The notes: generated from the letters alone by a model not told the origin. Shown: positions 17,208 to 26,335, counted from the first letter of the stretch. The stretch is 64,000 nucleotides of DNA from Streptomyces albireticuli (GCF_021228125.1 NZ_JAJQQS010000009.1:221910-285909); one strand, 5' to 3'. Program-made: numbers and translations.

Positions 17208-17494
17208 GTCTATTTACGCTCCGCATCCGATGCAGGCCGTGGTGTTGCAAAAGAATCGGCAGTCCATTGCGATGGCCGTCCAGTCGAACACGAAACCGGC
17301 CCGGTCCGCATCGTTCCGGGCCGAACACTGGACAAAAGTACAGAGGTCAGCACAGGGCCAGGTCCCGCGCAATGTATCGAAAGTTCAATTTACGACGCAT
17401 GCGCCAGGTGCTAGCTTCCCGCTCGGTGGCCTCTTGTGTTGTGTCCGCCCCAGAAAGGCCGGCCGGAAATGCGAACTCGCGGAAGGGAGCCTCA
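17208..17494. promoter_or_regulatory. Divergent control region between carboxylase and P450 genes
   Basis: This 287-bp gap is noticeably richer in A and T than its surroundings, especially 17370-17400. Outward-facing genes on both sides mean it must hold promoters in both directions. I see no convincing -35/-10 pair and no long palindrome. Confidence 0.4.
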
Positions 17495-18760
17495 GTGAGC
17501 GGCAACATAGTGGACCTGGAGGAATTTGGTCCAGTGTTTACCGAGAATCCCTATCCGATTTATCGGGAACTGCGGGCGAGAGGCCCCGTCCACCGGGTGC
17601 GGCTGCCCGGCGGCCTGGAGGCGTGGCTCGTCGTCGGTTACGAGGAGGCGCGGGCCGCGCTCGGCGACGCCAGGCTCCGCAAGGACTGGTCCTTCGCCGC
17701 CCCCGAGCTGCGCAGGATGCGCACCGGCAGCGAGGAGAACACCACCCAGCTGTTCGGCCGGAGCATGCTCAGCGCCGACCCGCCGGACCACAGCCGGCTG
17801 CGGAAGCTGGTCTCCAAGGCGTTCACACCGCGCCGCATCGAGGCGCTGCGGCCGCGGATCGAGGAGCTCACCGCGGACCTCGTCGGCGCCCTGCCCGCGC
17901 AGGGCCGGGCCGACGTCATGGAGACGCTGGCCTACCCGCTGCCCATCGCCGTGATCTGCGAGATCCTCGGGGTGCCCGCCCTGGACCAGGACCGCTTCCA
18001 GGAGGCGTCCAACAAGCTGATCTCCTCGGACGCCCCGACGCCCGACTACTTCGACAGCGCCGCGCGCCTCAACGCCTACCTCGACGAACTGGTCGCGGAG
18101 AAGCGGCGCGCGCCCGGCGACGACGTCCTCAGCGCGCTCGTCCACGTCACCGACGAGGACGGCGGCCGGCTGAGCGACGAGGAGCTGCGCGGCACGGCGT
18201 TCGTCCTGCTGTTCGCGGGCCACGAGACGACCGTCAACCTCATCGGCAACGCCACGCTGGCCCTGCTGACGCACCCGGAGCAGCTGGCCGAGGTGCGCGG
18301 GGACTGGTCGCTGCTGGACGGGGCGATCGAGGAGACCCTGCGCTGGGAGGGGCCGGTGGAGGCGACGACCTGGCGGTTCGCCTCGGAGGACCTGACGATC
18401 GGGGACACCCTGGTCTCGGGGGACGGCGGCATCGTCCTGGTCTCCCTGGTGTCCGGGAACCGGGACGAGGCGGTGTACGAGGACCCGGAGTCCTTCGACA
18501 TCCACCGGAAGACCGGCGGGCACCTGGCCTTCGGGCACGGCATCCACTACTGCCTGGGGGCGGCGCTGGCCCGGATGGAGGCCCGGATCGCGCTCCGCGC
18601 GCTCTTCGAGGGCTTCCCCGGCCTGGCCCTGGACGTCCCGGTGGACGAGCTCCGCTGGCGCCCCGGGATGCCGATGCGCGGCCTGCTCACCCTCCCGGTC
18701 GACCTGGGCGGGCCCGCCCCGCTGTACGGGGGCCGGGAGGTCTCGGCGGCCGCGGCCTGA
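17495..18760 (+). CDS. Cytochrome P450 (CYP105/107-like), 421 aa
   Basis: The GTG start lies 5 nt after GGAAGGGAG (17481-17489). A longer in-frame extension exists, but it lacks a ribosome site and homology-like sequence. Landmarks are LLFAGHETTVN (His243), the ExxR in EETLRWEG, and the haem loop FGHGIHYCLGAAL with Cys353. The compact length and the GHGIHYCLG signature fit the soluble actinobacterial P450s that tailor polyketides and other secondary metabolites. It is transcribed alone, divergently from the carboxylase pair, and converges on sufU. It is not closely like the operon P450 at 6575. Confidence 0.92.
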   Translation: MSGNIVDLEEFGPVFTENPYPIYRELRARGPVHRVRLPGGLEAWLVVGYEEARAALGDARLRKDWSFAAPELRRMRTGSEENTTQLFGRSMLSADPPDHSRLRKLVSKAFTPRRIEALRPRIEELTADLVGALPAQGRADVMETLAYPLPIAVICEILGVPALDQDRFQEASNKLISSDAPTPDYFDSAARLNAYLDELVAEKRRAPGDDVLSALVHVTDEDGGRLSDEELRGTAFVLLFAGHETTVNLIGNATLALLTHPEQLAEVRGDWSLLDGAIEETLRWEGPVEATTWRFASEDLTIGDTLVSGDGGIVLVSLVSGNRDEAVYEDPESFDIHRKTGGHLAFGHGIHYCLGAALARMEARIALRALFEGFPGLALDVPVDELRWRPGMPMRGLLTLPVDLGGPAPLYGGREVSAAAA

Positions 18761-18844
18761 CGGCCGTGGCGTGCCCTGTGAACCGTCCGGCGACCTGCGC
18801 CGCGACGTGTTCGGTGACGTGTCCGGCGACCTGTTCCATGACGA

Positions 18845-18873
18845 CGGAGCCCGCGTGCCGCACGCGGGCTCCG
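18845..18873. terminator. Bidirectional terminator hairpin, 13-bp stem
   Basis: Arms 18845-18857 and 18861-18873 pair perfectly around CCG, between the convergent P450 and sufU genes. The stretch before it (18780-18842) contains an imperfect repeated TCCGGCGACCTG. Confidence 0.75.
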
Positions 18874-18900
18874 TCCCCGTTCCCGTTCCCGTCCGCGTCG

Positions 18901-19365
18901 CTACGCGGGGGCCGGTCCGCCCGCGGCGGCCAGCGCCCGGTCCGTCGCGTCCCTCCAGGCCATCCAGCTCAGCAGGGCGCACTTGACCCGCGCCGGGTAT
19001 TTGGAGACACCCGCGAAGGCGACCGCGTCGTCCAGGACGGCCTCGGCCGCCTCGTCGGGCGCGGTCCGGCCCTTCGACTGCATCAGCTCCAGGAACGCGC
19101 CCCGGATGCGCTCCGCCTCGTCCAGGTCGCGGCCGACCAGGAGGGTGTTGAGCACGGAGGCGCTGGCCTGGCTGATGGAGCAGCCCTGCCCCTCGTAGGA
19201 GACGTCCTTGACCACCCGGCCGTCGAGCTTCACCCGCAGGGTGATCTCGTCACCGCAGGTCGGGCTCACGTGGTGCGCCTCGGCGTCGCCGTCGCGCAGC
19301 CCTCGACCGTGCGGGTGCTTGTAGTGATCGAGGATCACTTCCCGGTACATCGAGTCGAGATTCAT
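18901..19365 (-). CDS. sufU: SufU-family iron-sulfur assembly / zinc-dependent sulfur-transfer protein, 154 aa
   Basis: This matches SufU closely (MNLDSMYREVILDHYKHP start). The three conserved cysteines are in PTCGDE, EGQGCSIS and ARVKCALLSW. SufU accepts sulfur from SufS during Fe-S cluster assembly and is normally encoded inside the suf operon. Here it stands alone, 21 nt after an MFS transporter gene on the same strand, with no sufBCDS nearby. It is therefore probably a paralogue or a relocated gene. Streptomyces suf operons usually keep their own copy, but that cannot be checked in this window. Confidence 0.88.
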   Translation of the reverse strand: MNLDSMYREVILDHYKHPHGRGLRDGDAEAHHVSPTCGDEITLRVKLDGRVVKDVSYEGQGCSISQASASVLNTLLVGRDLDEAERIRGAFLELMQSKGRTAPDEAAEAVLDDAVAFAGVSKYPARVKCALLSWMAWRDATDRALAAAGGPAPA

Positions 19366-19386
19366 GGCGGGTTCCCTCGGCTTCCG

Positions 19387-20583
19387 TCAGCTCTTGGACA
19401 TGGCCGGGGCGGTGGCGGCCGCCTCGTCCGGGGCTCCCTCGCCCTTCTTGATGAGCCGGCTCGCGATGCCCGAGGAGATCAGGCCGAGCACGATGAAGCC
19501 GAGCCCGAAGAGACTGAGGTTGTGCACGCCGACCAGCCGGATGCCGGCGGCGCCGGTGAGGCCGGAGGCGGACACCGCGAGGTACGTGGCGGCGGCGTTG
19601 AGGCCGATGGTGAGGGTGCCGTGCGCCGGGGAGATCGTCAGGAGGCGGTGCTGGAGCGGGACCAGCGAGGCCCAGCCGCAGATGCCCCAGACGAAGATGG
19701 CCACGATCGCGGTGCCCAGGTACCGGTTGGACAGCGGCATCAGCGCGAAGTCGATGCCCGCGACGATGATCGCGACGGCGATGATGCGCTTGCCCGGGAT
19801 CCGGTCGGTGAGCCGGCCGGCGCCGAGGTTGCCGACGGTCGCTCCGGCGCCCCACACGAAGAGCAGCACGGCCAGGATCGTGCCGTCGCCGTCCGTGGCC
19901 CGGTCGTAGGACTCGGCCACGAAGCTGTAGTTGGTGTACAGGCCGGTGAAGACCAGCACGGTGGTCAGCAGGGTGAAGCCGACCCGGGCGTCCTTGAGCG
20001 GCGCCATGCGCTTGCGCAGGTTGACCGGGGGCATCGAGGGGACGTCGGGCATCTGCACGGCGATGCCGACGGCGCCGAGCACGCTGAGCACCGCGACGAA
20101 CCAGAGCGTCGCCTGCCAGTTGACCTGGCTGCCGATGACCGTGCCGATGGGCGCGCCGAGGGCGGTGGCACCGCTGAGGCCGGCCATCACGATCGCGAGG
20201 GCCCGGCCGCGCTGCTCCGGCGGGGCGAGCGCCGCCGCGGTGGTGCTCGCGGTCGGGGTGAACATCGCCGCGCCGAGACCGGCGACCGCGCGGCTGGCCA
20301 GCACCAGGCCGAAGGTGGGCAGGACCGCGGTCAGCGCGTTGCCGATCGCCAGGATGAGCAGACCGGCCAGCAGCAGGCGCTTGCGGGGCCAGTGCGCGGT
20401 CGTGGCGGCCACGATGGGCGACAGGATCGCGTAGGTGAACGCGAAGACCGTGATGAGCAGGCCCGCGGTCGAAATGCTCACGTCGAGCGAGTCGGAGATC
20501 TCGGGGAGGATTCCTGCGATGACAAAGCTGTCCGTACCCACCGCGAAGGTTCCTAGGGTAAGGAAGAGCAGGCGACTGTACAT
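19387..20583 (-). CDS. MFS drug/metabolite exporter (DHA1 type), 398 aa
   Basis: Twelve hydrophobic segments are readable, starting LLFLTLGTFAVGTDSFVIAG. The loop 2-3 motif is degenerate and the antiporter motif of helix 5 is present around GLSGATALGAPIG. The protein resembles the arabinose-efflux/chloramphenicol-resistance branch of proton-driven exporters. It is the first gene of a two-gene unit with sufU and is divergent from the ArsR regulator. The transporter-regulator pairing suggests regulated export, either of the cluster product or of a toxic compound. Confidence 0.9.
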   Translation of the reverse strand: MYSRLLFLTLGTFAVGTDSFVIAGILPEISDSLDVSISTAGLLITVFAFTYAILSPIVAATTAHWPRKRLLLAGLLILAIGNALTAVLPTFGLVLASRAVAGLGAAMFTPTASTTAAALAPPEQRGRALAIVMAGLSGATALGAPIGTVIGSQVNWQATLWFVAVLSVLGAVGIAVQMPDVPSMPPVNLRKRMAPLKDARVGFTLLTTVLVFTGLYTNYSFVAESYDRATDGDGTILAVLLFVWGAGATVGNLGAGRLTDRIPGKRIIAVAIIVAGIDFALMPLSNRYLGTAIVAIFVWGICGWASLVPLQHRLLTISPAHGTLTIGLNAAATYLAVSASGLTGAAGIRLVGVHNLSLFGLGFIVLGLISSGIASRLIKKGEGAPDEAAATAPAMSKS

Positions 20584-20612
20584 TTCCCCTCGCTTAATAC
20601 GTAACAGATCGT

Positions 20613-20655
20613 TTGACAGTCGTCATACTAGAGCTCCGCCCCGCGAGCATGTCAA
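20613..20655. promoter_or_regulatory. Divergent promoter/operator region for MFS exporter and ArsR regulator
   Basis: TTGACA at 20613-20618 (plus) and TGTCAA at 20650-20655 form an inverted pair 31 nt apart. On the minus strand, the 20650-20655 element read as TTGACA, followed after 19 nt by TAGTAT (20625-20630), makes a plausible promoter for the exporter. TACAAT at 20682-20687 is a candidate -10 for the regulator. Confidence 0.5.
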
Positions 20656-20718
20656 GGTACAGTTTGATCGCCATGCAACGGATACAATCGCTGCGTCGAC
20701 TTGGCGGAGGGAGGCCCG

Positions 20719-21105
20719 GTGGCTCGCTACCTCGCGGAACCGGACGCGGTGGGCATCAAGTTCGTGGAGGTCATGCGCGCGCTCGCGGACCCGGTCCGGC
20801 TGCGCATGCTCCTGGTGCTGGCGGACGGCGAGTACCACCCGTGCTTCCCGGAGGAGTTCCTGGTGGGCGTCCACAAGTCCACGCTGTCGCACCACTTCCG
20901 GGTGCTGCGCGAGGCGGGGATCACCCGGACCCGCCTGGAGGGCCGCAACTATTTCGTTCAATTGCGTAGAGAAGACCTGGATGCCCGATTCTCCGGCCTG
21001 CTGGACGCGGTGCTCGGCGGCGCCCGGGAATTGGGCATGACGGACGCGCCCGACGCGGCCGATGCCCGGAGCGTTGCCGCGGACGGTCTCGGAAACGATG
21101 TCTGA
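20719..21105 (+). CDS. ArsR-family winged-helix repressor, 128 aa
   Basis: I use GTG 20719, which follows GGAGGGAGG (20706-20714); a TTG 18 nt upstream overlaps that ribosome site and is unlikely. The fold is a short winged helix: RALADPVRLRMLLVLA (first helices) and KSTLSHHFRVLREAGI (recognition helix), then a wing around LEGRNYFVQLRRED. No clear metal-site cysteine cluster is visible (a single Cys in YHPCFPEE), so sensing may not involve metals. It is divergent from the MFS exporter across 135 bp and is its most likely regulator. Confidence 0.88.
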   Translation: MARYLAEPDAVGIKFVEVMRALADPVRLRMLLVLADGEYHPCFPEEFLVGVHKSTLSHHFRVLREAGITRTRLEGRNYFVQLRREDLDARFSGLLDAVLGGARELGMTDAPDAADARSVAADGLGNDV

Positions 21106-21294
21106 AAAAATGCCTAAAACTTGTTTCGTCCGCGGTACGTGAGATGAACGCGGGGTTGCGCCGCAGTGTAAAAATAGTTCAAAATGCACCAACCTCCCGT
21201 CAAAGGCGGCGCACAGTGCCTTCGGGACATGCGCATACTGGGCGGCGTCGACGGTGCGGAGCGAAGTCGCAATTCTCCGCATCCAGGAGCTGAG

Positions 21295-21966
21295 ATGATA
21301 GAGACCAAACCGGTCGCAGGGCGCCGGGAGCGGAATAAGCAGCGGGTGCGCCAGAGGTTGTACGCGGCGGCCGTCACACTTTTCGCGAAGCAGGGCTACG
21401 ACCAGACCTCGATCGACGAGATCACCGAAGAGGCCGATGTCGCGCGGGCCACGTTCTTCAATTACTTCCAGCGCAAGGAAGACATCATCATCGCCTGGGG
21501 CGACCTGCGGCGGGAGAAACTCCAGGCCAGCCTCGGCTATATGCCCGTGCCGCGCGGCGATGTCGTGGCACGTCTCGATCAGTGCGTGTCCGCCCTCGTG
21601 GACATCAACGAGGAGGAGCGGGACATCACCCGCGCCATGCTCCTCGCCTGGGTGAAGGCCGGCCGGCCGATGCTGGAGGACCCCTACTCCAGCGGGATCT
21701 TCGCGGAGATCGTCGAGGAGGGCATCCGGCAGGGCCAGGTGTGCCCCGACGTGGACGCGTCGCGGGTGGGCCAGCTGCTCCGCGACGCCTATCTGGGCGC
21801 CCTCTACCGCTGGACGCAGGGGAAGGGCGTGGACGCCCACCTCTATGTGGAACTGCGGGAGCTGTTCCACATCATCCTCCGGGGCATCATGCCCGGCTAC
21901 GCGCTCGGCGTGGAGCGGCCGCTCGCGGCCGCCCCCGAACCGAGCGGGGCCCCCGGCGCCGCCTGA
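21295..21966 (+). CDS. TetR-family transcriptional regulator, 223 aa
   Basis: ATG 21295 follows AGGAG (21285-21289). The N-terminal DNA-binding domain is typical: RQRLYAAAVTLFAKQGYDQT, then the helix-turn-helix TSIDEITEEADVARATFFNYF. The C-terminal ligand domain is unassignable by eye. It lies 189 nt after the ArsR gene on the same strand and converges on the PKS gene. The context suggests it regulates part of this metabolite region. The effector is unknown. Confidence 0.92.
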   Translation: MIETKPVAGRRERNKQRVRQRLYAAAVTLFAKQGYDQTSIDEITEEADVARATFFNYFQRKEDIIIAWGDLRREKLQASLGYMPVPRGDVVARLDQCVSALVDINEEERDITRAMLLAWVKAGRPMLEDPYSSGIFAEIVEEGIRQGQVCPDVDASRVGQLLRDAYLGALYRWTQGKGVDAHLYVELRELFHIILRGIMPGYALGVERPLAAAPEPSGAPGAA

Positions 21967-22000
21967 CGGGCACGGCGGCACGTCCGTACGACGACCCCGC

Positions 22001-22028
22001 GTACGGACACGCCTGTACGGACACGCCT
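22001..22028. repeat. Short tandem repeat (14 bp x 2) in convergent gap
   Basis: GTACGGACACGCCT occurs at 22001-22014 and again at 22015-22028, followed by a diverged GTACGCGCACCCGC. It lies between the TetR gene and the end of the PKS gene. No long terminator stem is apparent in this gap. Confidence 0.7.
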
Positions 22029-22077
22029 GTACGCGCACCCGCGTACGGACGGCGCCGTACGGGGACCCCGGCCGCGG

Positions 22078-25000
22078 CTACCGCAGGGAGCGCGCCAGGC
22101 TCCCGATGCTGTCCTCGCCCAGCAGACGGCCGATGCCCAGGTCGACACCGTGCTCGGTGAGCAGCCTGCGGCGCAGCTGACCTGCCATCAGGGAGTCCAG
22201 CCCGAAGTCGCGCAGCGGCCGGCGGCCGTCGATCCGTTCGGGCGGCAGCCCGAGCACCGCGGCCACCTGGGCCAGGAAGCGCTCCTCGGCCGTGGCCGCC
22301 GGGACGGGCTCCGGGGCCGGCCGCGCGCCCGGGGGACTCGTCTCCGCCGCCGGGGGCGCGACGGCGAAGGCGACGGGGGGCGGCCCGGCGATTCCCGCGG
22401 GCGGCGCGACGGGAGGCCGGTGCGCCCCGGCCGCGGAGCGCGGACCCGGCCCGGACCCGGCGGGCGCGGTCCGGGAGGCCACCTGTCCGAGCAGGCTCCC
22501 GACGTGCGACAGCAGCGCCGTGGCACCGCCGCGCACGGAGGCGACGGCCGGTGCGCTCACGACGGACTCCGGCAGCCTCGGCAGCAGCGAGGCCATCCGC
22601 CGCGGCAGGGGCACCTCGGCCCCGGCGATCCTGTGCATCCGGATCCCCCGGAACGCGGCGAGGACGGTGCCGTCGCCGTCGAGGAGCAGCACCTCGGCCC
22701 GCCCCTCCGGTCGCGCCGGGTCCGGCACGAACCGCGCCAGGCTCCAGAACTCCGCCGGGAGTTCGCCCGCGATGTCCACACTGCCGAAGGACACCGGGAC
22801 GTACGCGCACGTCGCGGCGGACGGCGCGCCGCCCAGCGGATAGGCCGCGGCGACGGACTGGAGGCCCGCCTCCCACAGGGCCGGCTGCCCCGCCCCCGCC
22901 AGCCGCATCCGGGCGACCGCCTGACCGTCCGTCCGCCATGCCTGGGCCACCGCGCGGGACGCCGCACTGAACTCGTAACCGCGCGCCACGGCCAGGCGTT
23001 CGAACTCGGCGCCGGGAAGATAGGCGCGGCAGCGGGCCAGGGCGTCGTGCAGCTCGTCGGCGCCCCGCCCGGCGCCGGCCTCCTCGCCGTGCCGGACCCG
23101 GGCCGTCATGCACAGCACGGGCGGCCGCGCGTCGCCCGGCGGACGCAGCGCCTCCACCCGGGCCCGTGCCCCGCCCTCCGGGCCGTCGTCCGTGAGCGTG
23201 ACCCGGAGCGTCACCCCGGAGCCCTCCGTCACGTCGACGAACTCCTCGCCCAGCCGGACGTCCTCCAGGACGGGGCGGCCGTCGTCCCCCTCACCGTCGG
23301 CGCGCGCCGTGTCGAGCACCGCCGCCATGTAGTAGGAGGGCGGGATCGGCGCGAGCCCGCGCAGGGAGGTGACCGCGACCGCCCCGGTCACCGGGAACTC
23401 GCGCACCCGCTCGCGCCGAGGGGCGGGCCGCGCGGGGCCGGCGGGCAGCCGGTAGGTCTCGGTGTCCCAGGGGTAGCCGGGCAGCGGGACGACCGGGCCG
23501 CGGGAGGAGAACCAGCGCTCCCACGCCACGGCGGCCCCCTGGCTGTACAGCTGTCCCAGCGACCGGGCCATCATCAGCCGCTCGTCCTCGTGCCGCCGCA
23601 GCGAGGCGACCGCCGGCACGGGGGATCCGAGGTCGCTCAGGACGTCGTCGACCGCCGTCAGCAGGGCGGGGTGCGGGCTGATCTCCAGGAAGACGTGCTC
23701 GCCCTCCTTCGCCACGGACCGCACGGCCTCGGCGAACTCCACCGGGCGGCGCAGGTTGTCGGCCCAGTAGGCGGCGTCGAGCTCCGGCCCCCGGACCCGG
23801 TCGCACCGCACGGTGGACACCATCGCGGTCTCCACCCGCTTCGGCCGCAGGCCGGCGAGCGCGGTCAGCAGGTCCTCGCGGATCAGGTCCATGTCGGGGG
23901 AGTGGGAGGCGACGTTCACCTTCAGCGCGCGGTGGAAGACGCCCCGCCCGTCCAGGACCCGGCCGAGCTCCCGCAGCTCGTCCGGGGCGCCCGCGAGCAC
24001 CGTCGACCTCGGCGAGTTCTCCACCGCCACACAGAGGGAGCCGAAGCCGGCCGCGGCCCGCCGCGCCTCGTCCGCCGAGAGCTCGACGACCGTCATGGCG
24101 CCGAGCCCGGCCACCCGCTCCATCAGCCGGCTGCGGCGGCAGATCACCGCGGCGGCGTCCTCCACCGAGAGCGCCCCGGCGACCTGGGCGGCGGCCACTT
24201 CCCCCATGCTGTGGCCGACGCAGACGTCGGGCTCGACGCCCCGCTCGCGCCAGGCCGCGGCCAGGGCGACCTCGACGGCCCACAGCAGGGGCTGGACGAC
24301 GGCGACGTCGTCGGGCAACTCCTCCGTGGCCGTGGTGAGCAGCTCGGTCACCGACCAGCCGAGCTCGTTCCGCACCGCCTTGTCGCAGGCGTCCATGGCG
24401 GCGCGGAAGGCGGGCGAGGTCTCCAGCAGCCGGCGGCCCATGCCGAGCCACTGCGAACCCTGGCCGGGGAAGACGAAGACGGTCTTGCGGGTGCCGCCGA
24501 ACCCGGCCTCCGCGATGCCGCCGTCGGGGGTCTCCGCCCCGTCGGCGAGGGTCCGCAGCGTGGCGGCGAGGCCGTCGTGCGTCGTGCCGACCGCCCACAG
24601 CCTGTGGGTGTGCGCGTCGCGGCGCGTGGCCGCGGTCGCGCAGACGTCCCGGAGCGCGTGCCGGCGGCCGGGCCCCTCCGGGCCGAGGTGCGCGGCGTAC
24701 GCGCGGGCCAGCCGCCGCAGCGACGCGTGCGACCGGGCGGACAGGACCAGCAGGTGCGGGCCGTCGCCGTCGTCGGCCGTGGCGGGGGCGGGCTGCGGGA
24801 CGTACTCGCCGATCACGGCGTGGACGTTGGTGCCGGACAGCCCGAACGAGCTGACCCCGATCAGGGCCCGGTCGCCGGCCTTCTCCAGCGGCCGGTTGGC
24901 CCGGACGAGGTCGAGGGGCGAGTCGTCCCGCGCGAGCAGCGGGTGCGGCGTGCGGACGTGCAGGGAGGCGGGGATGACGCCGTGCCGGGCGATCAGTACG

Positions 25001-26103
25001 GCCTTGATGAGGCCGGCGACCCCCGCGGTGGCCTCGGTGTGGCCGATGTTGCTCTTCACCGAGCCGATCGGCAGCGGTCGTCCGGCCGGGCGGTGGTCCG
25101 CGACGGCCTCGGCGAGGGCGCGCAGCTCGACGTCGTCGCCGACGGGCGTCCCGGTGCCGTGGGCCTCCACGTAGTCCAGCCGCGCGGGGGTGACCCCGGC
25201 GCGGCGGCACGCCTCGTGGATCATGTCGGACTGGCCGGACACGGCGGGCTGGAGCAGCAGGCCGGAGCCCCGGCCGTCGTTGTTGCAGACGCTGCTGTGC
25301 AGCACGGCGAGGACGGGGTCGCCGTCGCGCTCGGCGTCCGCGAGCCGCTTGAGCACCACGACGGCCACGCCCTCGCTGCGGACGAAGCCGTCGGCGGTGA
25401 CGTCGCCGAACTTGCAGCGGCCGTCCGGCGCCATCATGGCGCCCTGGGTGTAGGCGATGGAGTCCTCGGGCGACAGGATGATGTTGACGCCGCCCGCGAG
25501 GGCCAGGTCGCTCTCGCCGGTGAGCAGGCTCTGCCGGGCGGTGTGGACGGCCGTCAGCGAGGACGAGCAGGCGGTGTCCAGCACCATGCTGGGTCCGCGC
25601 AGGTCCAGCGCGTAGGAGACGCGGCCCGCGGTGATGGCCCGGAGCCGGGTGCCGGCGGCGGTGCGCACGGTGCGGTCGGCCGGCGCGATGGTCTCGCCGT
25701 ACTCGGCGGTGGCCTGGCCCACGAACACGCCGGTGCGGCTGCCCGCCAGGCGGGAGGGGACCACGCCCGCGCTCTCCAGCGCCTCCCAGACCACCTGGAG
25801 GAGAAGACGCTGCTGGGGGTCCGAGGTGACGGCCTCCACCGGGGAAATCCCGAAGAATCCGGCATCGAAATCGAACGGCTTGTCGAGAAAACCGCCGAAG
25901 GCCGACACGGTCTTCCCGGGGGTGCCACCGGTCGGGTCGTGGTGGTCGGCCACGGGGTAGCGGTCGGAGGGCACCGGTGTGATCGCGTCGGTGTTCTCCG
26001 TCAGCATTTTCCAGAATGCGTCGATATTCTTTGCGGCGGGAAATCGGCATCCCATTCCGATAACAGCAATATCTTTCCCGTTCTCGCCGTTCAGGTGCTT
26101 CAT
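22078..26103 (-). CDS. Single-module type I PKS: KS-AT-(degenerate DH)-ACP, 1341 aa
   Basis: KS, residues 10-430, is complete: Cys179 in DTACSSS, His315 in EAHGTGT, Lys350 and His355 in KSNIGH. AT, about 540-830, has GQGSQ and nucleophile Ser632 in GHSMG. Its specificity motif is VASH (731-734), closer to the methylmalonyl YASH than to the malonyl HAFH. The region 880-1150 is DH-like but has no HxxxGxxxxP motif. A Pro/Ala linker leads to an ACP with Ser1304 in GLDSL. There is no ketoreductase and no thioesterase. The same domain order occurs in orsellinate synthases such as AviM and CalO5, so an iterative non-reducing enzyme is possible; a loading or single extension module is the alternative. 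It is divergent from the LuxR gene and the CoA ligase. Confidence 0.9.
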   Translation of the reverse strand: MKHLNGENGKDIAVIGMGCRFPAAKNIDAFWKMLTENTDAITPVPSDRYPVADHHDPTGGTPGKTVSAFGGFLDKPFDFDAGFFGISPVEAVTSDPQQRLLLQVVWEALESAGVVPSRLAGSRTGVFVGQATAEYGETIAPADRTVRTAAGTRLRAITAGRVSYALDLRGPSMVLDTACSSSLTAVHTARQSLLTGESDLALAGGVNIILSPEDSIAYTQGAMMAPDGRCKFGDVTADGFVRSEGVAVVVLKRLADAERDGDPVLAVLHSSVCNNDGRGSGLLLQPAVSGQSDMIHEACRRAGVTPARLDYVEAHGTGTPVGDDVELRALAEAVADHRPAGRPLPIGSVKSNIGHTEATAGVAGLIKAVLIARHGVIPASLHVRTPHPLLARDDSPLDLVRANRPLEKAGDRALIGVSSFGLSGTNVHAVIGEYVPQPAPATADDGDGPHLLVLSARSHASLRRLARAYAAHLGPEGPGRRHALRDVCATAATRRDAHTHRLWAVGTTHDGLAATLRTLADGAETPDGGIAEAGFGGTRKTVFVFPGQGSQWLGMGRRLLETSPAFRAAMDACDKAVRNELGWSVTELLTTATEELPDDVAVVQPLLWAVEVALAAAWRERGVEPDVCVGHSMGEVAAAQVAGALSVEDAAAVICRRSRLMERVAGLGAMTVVELSADEARRAAAGFGSLCVAVENSPRSTVLAGAPDELRELGRVLDGRGVFHRALKVNVASHSPDMDLIREDLLTALAGLRPKRVETAMVSTVRCDRVRGPELDAAYWADNLRRPVEFAEAVRSVAKEGEHVFLEISPHPALLTAVDDVLSDLGSPVPAVASLRRHEDERLMMARSLGQLYSQGAAVAWERWFSSRGPVVPLPGYPWDTETYRLPAGPARPAPRRERVREFPVTGAVAVTSLRGLAPIPPSYYMAAVLDTARADGEGDDGRPVLEDVRLGEEFVDVTEGSGVTLRVTLTDDGPEGGARARVEALRPPGDARPPVLCMTARVRHGEEAGAGRGADELHDALARCRAYLPGAEFERLAVARGYEFSAASRAVAQAWRTDGQAVARMRLAGAGQPALWEAGLQSVAAAYPLGGAPSAATCAYVPVSFGSVDIAGELPAEFWSLARFVPDPARPEGRAEVLLLDGDGTVLAAFRGIRMHRIAGAEVPLPRRMASLLPRLPESVVSAPAVASVRGGATALLSHVGSLLGQVASRTAPAGSGPGPRSAAGAHRPPVAPPAGIAGPPPVAFAVAPPAAETSPPGARPAPEPVPAATAEERFLAQVAAVLGLPPERIDGRRPLRDFGLDSLMAGQLRRRLLTEHGVDLGIGRLLGEDSIGSLARSLR

Positions 26104-26181
26104 GCTTCAAATGTATACCAGTGCGCATGTTTTATTCGGAGAGAAGTCGGCGGCCTTCTCCGGCCACTCGCGCACCTGACC

Positions 26182-26213
26182 GGCATATGTGCATTGATCG
26201 GCATTTGCGCATT
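26182..26213. promoter_or_regulatory. Paired direct repeats in PKS/LuxR divergent region
   Basis: GGCATATGTGCATT (26182-26195) and GGCATTTGCGCATT (26200-26213) are 12/14 identical with an 18-bp period. They lie 78 nt upstream of the PKS start and about 120 nt upstream of the LuxR start. Their position and period suit an activator binding side by side, for instance the adjacent LuxR-type protein. Confidence 0.45.
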
Positions 26214-26222
26214 TATGTTTCC

Positions 26223-26250
26223 TTGACTGAGACGTGGGTCACGATTAAGT
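26223..26250 (+). promoter_or_regulatory. Candidate promoter for the small LuxR gene
   Basis: TTGACT (26223-26228), 16 nt spacer, TTAAGT (26245-26250), in a relatively AT-rich stretch 86 nt before the LuxR start. Confidence 0.4.
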
Positions 26251-26335
26251 GCGCCGGAGTGCAAAGACCGTCTACTGTCCAGTTGTAGACGCGAGTCCAT
26301 GTTTTGGGTTGTCGACGCGAGGGGGTCGGTGGCGG

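Noticed and set aside
22001..22028. Tandem 14-mers considered as a CRISPR fragment
   Set aside because: There are only two contiguous copies with no spacers and no cas gene. No CRISPR-like array was seen anywhere.
26249..26335. Longer N-terminus for the small LuxR regulator from GTG 26249
   Set aside because: No ribosome site precedes it, the GTG sits on the candidate promoter -10 box, and the extra residues show no fold.
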